Origin: Ornithodoros turicata
Taxonomy: Eukaryota; Arthropoda; Arachnida; Ixodida; Argasidae
Assembly (NCBI RefSeq): GCF_037126465.1
Contig: NW_026999351.1
Coordinates: forward strand, 1,240,001 to 1,304,000
Reading direction: 5' to 3'
Length of the DNA: 64,000 bases
Shown: positions 23,948 through 33,200 of the stretch, piece by piece
How the letters are laid out: each line of letters begins with the position of its first letter
How positions within the stretch are numbered: the first letter of the stretch is position 1
Notes under the pieces: model-generated
The model's database searches: none
What the model saw: only the letters and a program-made list of their open reading frames with translations
Told to the model about the DNA's origin: nothing
Position numbers and translations under genes: made by a program

Positions 23948-24319
23948 GTGCAGCGCTGGGAATTGTGCTACAGCACGTTACCCAGCCAATATTTCTATAA
24001 GAAACGATGTGAGGTTAACAACAACCATGTATATAATATCCTGTGCTGCGTTCTGGACAAACATTTTCCGTCCCGAACGGTCCGGGAAAAGATATACTCG
24101 CATGACAGAAAGATATCGTTCTGTAGACTCTCAGCCGTTGTTTTAGCCGTGTATGCGTTTAGTATGATTTATATCAAGCATCGCCGCAGAAAGAGTCTTT
24201 TAGTGAACGACATGGGTGCCATGCCTCGCACATATGGACACACCGCCCAAGCAGCTCAAATAATTACTTCACGCAGTTCGTTCGCGCTCGTTAGAACAGT
24301 TAGACAGGTGGTGATGTAA
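23948..24319 (+). CDS. unrecognised 123-codon open frame
   Basis: An open frame with a composition more protein-like than its surroundings (CCVLDKHFPSRTVREKIYSH, then a hydrophobic SAVVLAVYAFSMIY, then RRRKSLLVNDMGAMPRTYG). It begins near a possible acceptor CACTGCAG at 23946. No in-frame ATG opens it, so it would have to be an internal or terminal exon. I do not recognise a family. It may be chance. Confidence 0.25.
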   Translation: MQRWELCYSTLPSQYFYKKRCEVNNNHVYNILCCVLDKHFPSRTVREKIYSHDRKISFCRLSAVVLAVYAFSMIYIKHRRRKSLLVNDMGAMPRTYGHTAQAAQIITSRSSFALVRTVRQVVM

Positions 24320-24355
24320 GCTTAATGAATTAACTTACTTAGGAAGTGGTGACAC

Positions 24356-24533
24356 CTGCTTTAGACGCAGGACTTATCTCTTTTTGAAGTACAGCCCTTC
24401 TATGTTTGTTTGTTGCTTCCTTCATTTGTTCTGCGTATTTGCAGGCGCTGTTGTGCCAAACTGAATGTCCATCCAGCACTGACTTTGTCATGCTTGTTAT
24501 GTGGAGCACGTTACAAAAAATGCAGCTCCACAT
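24356..24533 (-). CDS. candidate exon with CxxC/HxxxC cluster
   Basis: On the minus strand a good acceptor (TTGGTGTTTCAG) precedes ATGTGGAGCTGC, and the frame ends at AAAGCAG|GTGTCA. It encodes about 59 residues with CIFC, then HSVWHNSAC, which could form a zinc site, followed by a basic helix-like stretch (EATNKHRRAVLQKE). The donor is non-consensus. The family is not recognised; the exon borders and spacing of Cys/His are the only evidence. Confidence 0.35.
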
Positions 24534-24539
24534 CTGAAA

Positions 24540-26476
24540 CACCAATCAGTATCATCGTCATCTAAAAGGGGCACCGTTGTGAGACCAGACACGCTTTCTG
24601 GAGATCTTCTATGGCACTTTCCGCAGTTTGCACAATTTTCTTCAGCATTGAAGTCTCTCATAGGAACCACTTTTATTAATGACTCCCATCTTACCCTTTG
24701 ATGTGCAGGGGCCCTCTTGCACTACACACGTATGGTCTGCAAATTGCAACAGAACGATTTGGAGCTTGAAACAGTTGTGCTTTTGTCATTTTGGGCCTCG
24801 TGTATCCTGTCTGTGAAGCGTAAACAAAAAAGTCTAACACGATATGCTTTTGTAAAGAAGATCACTGATGATGAGTAAAGAGAGTATACATTTTTCAAGT
24901 TCAACATTTATTTCTTGCACTTATGCATTTCAGGATACAATGAACGTGCAGGGAGGTCGCAAAAGACTACATTTATTGTTTTGTGACCTTCCTACAATGA
25001 CAATATATATTTTAGGGATGACAATGGACAGGTACACTCTCTAAATTTGGAGCACTCAATTTTAGGTTGGAATGAGCAAAGAATAGCAACTTCCCTCCTG
25101 ATATTTTCTCATATATGCTGAATTTTAAATTTAATGTGATCAACGGTAGATGTAAACAACATCAGTACCAGAGAAATGCATCCTCAATAAATAAATTTCT
25201 TCTTATAGCATATATGTGCATGCCTATTAACTGAAACGATTATCACAGTTGCCTGACATGTTTTAATTTCTGAGAGTGTACTGTAGAGGCTGCTTAGATC
25301 TACAACAGTTCACACAAGGTATTATATACTGTGAATGCCTTTAAAAATCCCATGTGACACATATGCTTTTACTTTCTGGATGTGCTGTGGTAGTCAAAGT
25401 TTGTTGGCATTACGCAGGTTCTGCACCCATTTCTTGAGTATGTTGAGGCAGCTGTGAAGTAACCTGTATTGATGATTATTCCAATTTTTATGGTGCATCG
25501 ACAACAAAGGCAATAATACATCAGAACATTGGTTTGGGTGCAACCAGTTAAAAATGAATGTTGTTTAATAAATGCATTGGACAAATGTTAAAACATCAGT
25601 TTAAAACATGGCTTACAATCCCTGTATCTTCTAAAAATTGAAAAGATTAAAACCTATTCTAAAAAGAATATGGGGAACTCTTCTAAAAAGAATTATAATT
25701 ATTATATTGCTGGGTGAAGGAGCCTAAGGTGTGTTTCTGATGTCAACATGTATGAAAATGTGCAAATTTGAGAGAGGCTAACCACAGTGCGTGCACTGAG
25801 GTGGTTCCTTCCTGTAAAGTAGAAACCAGTGGATGAGGAACTTGGTACTTATCTGTACACCCAGTCGTATCACACTGCACAGATTATTCACTGGGTGGTC
25901 CACATGACGAAACCTGTATTGACGAGACACCACTTTTGCCTTAAAAACTGCTACAAATAGCACGGCACGCTACAAATTATTATTATCGTAACAAGCTGAC
26001 GATACAGGTGAGACACAAGGCGTTATCCAAGTCGCGCCACACCACCGTCACGTAGCATTCTGTGTCACAAATCAAACCAAGGCACAAAACAATACCAATA
26101 CATGAAAAAAGGTGACAATCTTGGTCTAGTTACGACGTAATACCGAACTTGTGCGCGAAGGTAATTCAAAGAAATGAATGTGCACTCGCTTCCGTAGAGA
26201 ACACCGTGTACCATGCTAGCAATGCATGCAAAAACGCGCTCGAGTGCTCGCACATATATTGATGACAACACTACCAGTGTACTATAACATGTTCTTTCAA
26301 GCACATTATGCACTCAAACTGTATTTGCCACCAGGTAACATGCAAGTGTGCTCGATTGAACCTCGGAAGAGCGATCAAACAACCTGCATCCAGTGCTCGT
26401 TTTGAACAAAAAAACACTTCATAATGGTCAACTAAATATACAGAATGGACGCCTATTTATTCCTTGATAAAGAATT
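24540..26476. other. no gene recognised
   Basis: AT-rich, with scattered AATAAA-like signals on both strands (for example near 25568). Short frames at 25369-25584, 25778-25963 and 26065-26313 have no visible domain or good splice borders. Confidence 0.35.
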
Positions 26477-26482
26477 ACTCAC

Positions 26483-26551
26483 CTGTAGAAATTTAGGCCC
26501 TGTATCCTTGCCAGTACGGTTGGTACGACCGTAATTGCAAGAAGTTGCCAT
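26483..26551 (-). CDS. THAP-like first exon (23 codons)
   Basis: On the minus strand an ATG at 26551 begins MATSCNYGRTNRTGKDTGPK and runs to FLQ just before a consensus donor GTGAGT (26482-26477). The pattern C-x-x-G-C-T-N-R followed by a short loop and K-F is the usual opening of a THAP zinc finger. Here the second Cys of the pair is Arg (CGT instead of TGT), which would break zinc binding. The exon sits directly below a YY1/TATA promoter module. No second exon was found at lower coordinates within what I could read. It is either a decayed gene start or a diverged THAP-derived open frame. Confidence 0.4.
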
Positions 26552-26554
26552 GAT

Positions 26555-26680
26555 CGCTGCGGCGACTGTTGTGGGTACAGTAAGATGGCGGCCGGTTTCC
26601 TCACGCTCGCGCTCCCCATCCGCGATCCAGCCTTTTACAATCGAGATCAGTGGGTGGCACCGTTCTGTGAAATATTGTAT
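26555..26680 (-). promoter_or_regulatory. YY1/TATA-like promoter module, second copy
   Basis: The canonical YY1 core AAGATGGCGGC lies at 26582-26592 (plus-strand reading). Upstream on the minus strand are GGCTGGATCGCG and TTGTAAAAG, in the same order as at 23650-23731. The downstream ATG differs in sequence and product from that of the other copy. Confidence 0.5.
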
Positions 26681-26960
26681 GGAGCCAAAAAGCTCCGTTT
26701 GCCCCGAAGATGTTAAAGTTTTGGGAAGATAAGATACCAATAACATAAATTACCAATGACAGTAATTTGGTATAATCACGCGCCTACTTTAAACGTGGCG
26801 AAACCATATTTTTTTAAGAAAATGATTTTTCAGAAGAAATCTAGGAAAAATCCAAGAAAGATTCAAGAAGGAAACCCCTAAAACATGTGTATTTGCTTCA
26901 AAAAAAAAAAAAAAAGAAGGAAAGGCCAACCTCAGGGGCCGGCTTCCTGTGGCATTTCAG
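26640..26960 (-). repeat. dispersed repeat family R, partial
   Basis: Inverted match to 5784-6060, including GTAATTTGGTATAATCACGCGCC, shown here only in part, and AAAGGCCAACCTCAGGGGC. An A-run of about 15 is present at 26900-26914. Confidence 0.7.
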
Positions 26961-26974
26961 CATAGTTCAAACCA

Positions 26975-27421
26975 TAGCGTTGAACGAAACCGCAACCGAA
27001 AATCGGAATTAACTCCAATTTTTAGCCTGAACTCAACCGGAATTTAACCTTGGGGCTGAGCCGGTACCGAATCGATTAAAAAACTTCGGTTACCGGGTCG
27101 GGTTGGTGTTTTTGGGAGGGGGGAAGGGGGATTCGAGCGGTCTGCCTGCCTAGATTTGCTGCACCTTGCTCGTGGAAAGGATGAAAGGAGGTCTTGTTGG
27201 TGGAAAAACAGAAATAAATACATAAAAAACGTAAAAAGATCTTTAGTGGTACCTAGAATTTTGTAAGAACCTCGAAATGGTTCCCAGCCGGTTTACAGCC
27301 TATGGACCGGTTAATCAAACCCAGGTATATGTGAACGCCGGAGCTGAACCGGTAACGAACCTTTATGGCCGAAGCCGAACTCGAAACAAACCGAAAAACG
27401 TCTCGGTTCGACGCTCTGGTC
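26975..27421. mobile_element. GAACCG-rich hAT-like element, decayed
   Basis: The left end GTTGAACGAAACCGCAACCG and right end CTCGGTTCGACGCTCTGG are diverged inverted versions of the termini at 48474-49845. The interior is full of AACCGG/CCGGTT words. No coding region and no clear target duplication are seen. Confidence 0.55.
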
Positions 27422-28218
27422 CAAATACATATTAGATACCAACTCTCACGCAGGGACTAAGGCTTCGCCTCTACCGCTCCCCTAGCGGTATGCAGTGACG
27501 ACGGCGCTTGAGTTTCGAAAAGTGAAATACCAACGCTGATTATACATGAGTGGTGTTTAATCTGTAATGTGCCAGAGTAGGAACTATCGTCGTGGGAGTA
27601 TATTTAAAAACTAACACGATGATTTTGAAACAGTTTCTGAGTTAAGCGGCATGAGAGTCGACATAGGCTGAATATATGTTCAGCAGAATAGCGATACCAA
27701 CAGATAATAGGGTAGCTGACGCCCTAGAAACTGACACACTCTGATAAAATACTGAGACGCGTCGTGACCATTTCTGGACGAAGATGTAAATAGTACGCAC
27801 GAAATTCAATCAAAGGACGCAGACAATACGTTTCCTGTAACTGACTGGTTATAAGAATGAACACGACGGATACTTCCCGTTGTCGACTACACCTATTGTC
27901 GTATTCGACGAAAGAACGGCATATCGGGAGCAGACTTTGCAGAGAGTTAGCATATTCTTGTTACATTTTCGTTACATCCGCTCCCAACATGAAATAGGCC
28001 AGTGTACCGCCTCAGCGGCGGTGAATCGCACACCTCGTCATCATCCAATGTATGTGCGTGTGTTTTGTTACATTTTGTTTTTGTGAAACGCAGCTATTAC
28101 CCCAAAACAGTATATACGTACAAATTTGTATTGCCAACGTTTCAAAGGCGCTGTTGTATTCTGGTTGTGCATATCGGGAGAAAAAGGGGCTTCCGAAATT
28201 TCGCTTTGAGCTTGAACA
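27422..28218. other. no gene recognised
   Basis: Overlapping frames on both strands at 27880-28313 have no domain and no credible splice borders. Confidence 0.35.
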
Positions 28219-28420
28219 TACCGGGTGTCTCACGAATGATTCTCGGATACATAGTTCGTACACAGGTGGCGCTATGCAAAGGTTTTCTCTTCAGTGACAG
28301 TGAGCATTGTTGAGGCATCGGCCAAGTACTAAGCGGTGAGTGACTCATCTGCTACGCTCATTCACTAAATAGAGTTCCTGACTCCTAAGTTCTACATATG
28401 AGGCTTTCAGAACCTCGCGG
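28219..28420 (+). mobile_element. one end of a mariner-like foldback element
   Basis: CCGGGTGTCTCACGAATG, then a CAGGTGGCGCTA block and TGAGTGACTCAT-type sequence, follow the order seen in the left arm of 46793-47987. A matching right end was not found, so this is a half copy. Confidence 0.5.
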
Positions 28421-28894
28421 GGGGTGTGGCACATGACAGTTAACCGCGAAGACGATAAAGGTTACATAAACGCAGCAGGTGAATGTGTAACTTTCAACAT
28501 TTGATCATAACCAGCCTTTAAATATGAAGATCTGATGAAAGTTCCGCATTCCCTGTCCGTCCATTTGTTGTTTTCTTCGTCTTCACTGGTGATTCTCTCT
28601 AAACTTGTCCTTGCGTCTGGTGTTGACTCCATTGCTATTACTAGTACATTCCTACTGAAAGTTCTGTCCAAACCCTACATGGTCGATTTGTAATATGGTG
28701 CTTTCAGTGACAGAAGCAACGGTCTAGTTCAGTCGCAGCCTTTGTGAGCTCCCAAGGAAATTTGAGTGAAGATCCTCAGAGTGCGGAATACCTGAAACAT
28801 AGCTTTTTGGCTCATCGTTTTCCGCAGTTGTTAATAGCTTCCTGATGAATTGACTAAGAAATAGGATTGACTGACCTGCAGTGCAACCCACCGA
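28421..28894. other. no gene recognised
   Basis: Nothing identifiable apart from short open frames. Confidence 0.35.
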
Positions 28895-29110
28895 TAAGAA
28901 CAAGGCGCACGAGACAGTCGAGAGGTGAGATACTTGCGTTAACCCATGCCACAGCAAAAAAGGAACGTTACAACGACAAAAACAGTTTTCTGCAGTTTCA
29001 CACATCCCGCAAGGCGGGCAACCCTCAGAGCGAAAGATGTGAAAACGGCGTAGTTCGCTCGCGGAGAGGAAGACCGTCGTAGGCAAGCTTCCATTGAATA
29101 CTCGAATGGC
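28895..29110 (-). mobile_element. Tx1/L1-like LINE finger fragment
   Basis: Minus-strand translation contains LRRFHIFRSEGCPPCGMCETAENCFCRC and LLWHGLTQVSHLSTVS, shown here as separate short motifs (CPPCGMCETAENCF; LLWHGLTQ). This is the Cys-rich finger region of the same LINE family as 14937-23445. Confidence 0.7.
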
Positions 29111-29175
29111 GGGCATCCAGAGAGTCAAACCGAACCCGAACCGAACACCGTTATTAACCGTTATTTTTGGCCGCC
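29111..29175. repeat. GAACCG-rich hAT-like terminus
   Basis: AGAGTCAAACCGAACCCG followed by ACCGTTATTTTTGGCCG matches the left end of the 48474 element. Only one end is present. Confidence 0.5.
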
Positions 29176-29904
29176 GAGGGACAGCAAAATCAGCCGTAAT
29201 AGCAGATGGCAGTAATATCTCGTAATTCAGCATGGACGCCGAGACAGTTCTGGCGTTTTCATTTGTCTTGCAGTTTATCTACATGGGCACAGAGAGTGGT
29301 GCAGACATTCTAGACATGCAGAAGTCGTGCACGACAACTGAGGAAGGACGAAAAGTAAGCAGAGCATAGTGCAAAACGTTCCCAAAAGAAGCACCTGGGA
29401 AGAGAATTGGCAACGTGAAATCTTTGCTGACAACAGTAGGGTTATGTAGTACCGGGATCGGCTTGGTGCACATTCATCCTGCCCAAGGCACCCTGCAATC
29501 GTCGATTACGACTATTATACAACGTCGTGAGCAACGGTTGTGTTCTTGCAACTTATCCGAGGATGAGAGTGACAATCCCGCACGGGGAGCATTGCTGTGT
29601 CTATTCCCAAATAAATCATAAAAAATGTTGGATATACTCCGACTCCTTTCGATTTTGGTTTAACGTTTCTACTTAAATATTTTTTGGGGACTGGCAGCCG
29701 ACAGTGTCTCGCATGTTTCTCACCACTCATCTGGGTCTTCCTCCCGATTTTCCAGATCTTCCAACCGATCTTGCGGCGTTTCTCATTCCCGCGGAGTGGT
29801 GCGAAAACTCGTGTTGCTTTAAAACTAACTAAAGAGCGAATGATAAAATGTTTAATGCCAATGACGCTAGTGCGGCCACACCCTTGATCTGGACGGGGCT
29901 CGGG
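29176..29904. other. no gene recognised
   Basis: No domain or repeat boundary could be supported. Confidence 0.35.
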
Positions 29905-30252
29905 CTAGAACGATTCTTAATAATTTCACGATTAAGATAGTTGAGAAAATAACCGTAAGGGATTCAGATGTGGGGCTTTTAGAGAAGAAAAAATTATTAC
30001 GATTCGGTCCTCTGCCTGTCGCTCGGATGGAACGGATGTGATAACTCTGTCCCTGCTTAGTTTACGAGTATCAGTCACTCGTGACTGATACTCGTGATGT
30101 CAGCTGACAACCGGCAGGAACCTTTTTGTTGTTAGCTTTTGATGGTGTCCCTTGTTAGCATATTTTACTGCTGCTTTCACCGCAGTTTGCATTCCTCTGT
30201 CCCGATTATAAGTGCTTATTTTCTTCCTTGTTCTGTTCTGAGCTGTCCTAAC
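29905..30252 (+). mobile_element. older copy of the palindrome family, left remainder
   Basis: This diverged segment runs parallel to the right arm of the big palindrome (about 42435-42704). Shared blocks include TTCTTAATAATTT, TAGTTGAGAAA, GTAACCG, TCTCTGCCTG-like and GAGCTGTCCTAAC. It stops exactly at the left target duplication (CCTAAC, 30247-30252) and resumes at 43123, so the palindrome interrupts it. It contains a perfect 15-bp-arm hairpin ACGAGTATCAGTCAC at 30064-30095. Confidence 0.75.
30247..30252 (+). repeat. target-site duplication CCTAAC, left
   Basis: CCTAAC immediately before AGTAGTAGTG; repeated at 43123-43128 immediately after the mirrored CACTACTACT. The uninterrupted site, GAGCTGTCCTAAC, is preserved in the palindrome's own right arm at 42701-42713. 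Confidence 0.85.
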
Positions 30253-33200
30253 AGTAGTAGTGTAACAGCTCAAGAAGCCGGCAAGTCACACAGTCTTCTG
30301 GACGCCATTAATTAGCAATTAGAGAAATTTGGAACCCCCCACAATAATTAGGATCATTCAGGTAGTCATTACACTAATTGGGGAGCATCTAGGACGTGTC
30401 CAGACCACTGTGTGAGTTGCCGGCTACTTGAGCTGATAAAAAATAAAAAATAGGTAGAAAATAAAATGAAAAGATAGAAATAGAGTGGAGAGAAGTAGTT
30501 TAGTTGAAGATCAACGACGTCATCTTGAAGTAGGCGGCCCGGAACGGCCGCTGACCGTCGCTGGGCGACGGGGCACAGAGGCAGGTTGCAAAGCATCGCA
30601 GCACCAGTTCCGCACATCCTGTGACGTCAGCTGTGACGTCATCATGGCATGTCTGGGCAAGTTAGGACAGCTCTGGACATGCATGGAGAAAAACACTCGT
30701 AATACAGAGGCTGGGAAAGCAAGAGTATGCAAACCATCATTAGCTAACAAGAAAAAACAATTAGTTACACAACAAATGAGCCCACCAGAGCAGGAGCGCA
30801 GAACGATGTGACTGCTCCATCCGAGAGGCAGGCAGAGAACTGACTCGTAATGGTTTTTCTCCTGTATAAAGCCCCGCAGCTGCATCCCGTAGCGGTTACT
30901 TTCTCAACTAATCTCACAACACAATTATTATGAATCACGTCAGCGCTACTCCCGTTCCCAAGGCAGAAGATGATAGAAAATGCCGGGGATGCCCGGACAA
31001 CAGCAACCAGCACTGGCACGAAAATCGCAAAGAAAGCGGGAACAAAGTTGACGAAAGTATTAGTTACACAACAAATCACCTCACCACAGCAGGAGCACAG
31101 ACCGATGCGACTGCTCTCCGTGACAACCAGCCAGAAACTGAGCGAGCACGAGGAGCGCACGTCTGCTTTCTGCAACAGCCGGAGAGAAACTGACTGGGGC
31201 GCCGCTCCGCGGCCGCTACGCATACGCGCTCCTAGCGCCCTCTGGGGCGACCACCTCCGAGAGGCTAAGAGTGAAGAGCATTCCTGCGCCCCCTGCTGGC
31301 TGTTCTCATCGGTCATGACGTCATCCTATTGTCTCAGGGCTACCCTGTTTTTTTCCACTAATGCTCCTTTGGTCAACCTACAATGAAGCCACAGTATGAC
31401 GTCATCATGCACCTGCGTGGCTCAAGGACGCGTACGCTCTAGACAGGGGACCTATTATTTATTGAATCACTATCCCATGATTATTTCCTTTATTCTTCTA
31501 TAACGATTGAATAGGAAACTATTGCAGAAGAGCACCATGCATGAAAGCTGATCGTAGGAATTCCAAAGTCTTACTAAATGAGACTTGCAAAAGAACAAAA
31601 TATCCTAACACGTAACTCCATCAACGACAAATAAGAGGACTAGGCACTCAACAAATCAACACAGAGTATGGGTAACCAGGAGCGCAGAACTCAGGGCAGC
31701 ACTATCGTCAAGACAACAATGTTCCTTGTCAAAAGAGAAAAAAATACTAAGCGTCAACAAAGGAAAGCATGCATATCGGGGCATGTCAGGACACGTCAGA
31801 ACAAATCGTACGACTGCTGGGCAACAGAGGAAAACAAACACTTGAACAGAGTGAAAAAGGCACTCACCATCACTTTTCCCGTTCACAGCATTCCCTCATT
31901 GTAAATCCGCTCGTCACAAAATCCACCTGCATCGTCGAGCACCATTCACCAGTGACGAACCACACATCCGCACCCCATCAGAGGCAGACAGGACCCCACC
32001 GAAGCTACGCTCTTCCACTGACGGCCAACGCCAGGAGCAGAATTTGCGTGTCGAGACCCGTCAGTGTCCAAGAGAGAAGTGAATCCTTGCGCCCCCTGCA
32101 GGCCGTTCTCATTGGTCGTGACGTCATCCTATTGTCTCAGGGCTACACAGTTTTTTGCACTAATGCTCCTCTAGACAAGGTCAACCTGAAACAATAGTCT
32201 CTCGTAATGACGTCATCATGCAGGTGCGTGGCTCAAGGACGCGTACGCTCTAGACAGGGCACCTGTTATTTATTGAATCACTATCCCTAGATTATTTCCT
32301 TTATTCTACTATAATGATTGCATAGGGAACTATTGCAGAAAAACACCATAGACAAGAGGAGATTGTAGCATTTCATTCCCAAAGTCTTACTGTACAGGAA
32401 AAAAAATGGTTCAGCAAGACATAAAGTCACACACCTGTCCCCCTCGCGGTTACTCTCTGAAATAAATGAATCGCAAAATTATTAAGAATAGCTCTACTCC
32501 CATTCAAGGCAGCACTATCGTCAAGAATATTCCTTGTACAAAAAGAAAAAAAACTACATGTAGAAGGAAAGCATGTCAGAACAAGCCCAGGCATGTCAGC
32601 ACATGTTTGTCAGACAAGGGGGGAAAAGCAAAAAGAAACAAAGAAGGAAACCAGCATCAAACTATTTCTAAGCACACGCACCCCTCTTATTCAAAAACAG
32701 TGCTCATCATAAATCTGCCCAGGACAATACACACTATTTTTCTATTGCCACACTTTTTTCCAGTAACGGTCCATGCATTGCTACAGACTGCGTGACGTCA
32801 TCACATCCTGTCTGAAGAAGAACACACCGGCAAAGACTCCTATTATTTATTGAATCGCAAGATTATTTCCTTTGTCCTACTCTTAATGACATTGATTCTC
32901 TCATTAAAATTCAACAAAAAAGCACCCCGCATATTAACGATTTTCACCCCAAAGGCTCATCATGGTCATTAGAATTACAGTAAACTGCCACTGCTCTTTT
33001 AAAATAATAAGTGAGACCACTCAACATCACCTCCAGGCTTATGTAATACATGACCCTTTCTATGCTCATACATTCGTTGTCTGAGGCTACACCTGCGAGC
33101 AAAAAAGGCGCGAAAGCCGGGGGCAAAGTTCCATTCACGCATTGCGAGCAAAAAGGCGCGAAAGCACAAGACAGAACGCCTTTACGGGAACACGATAGCA

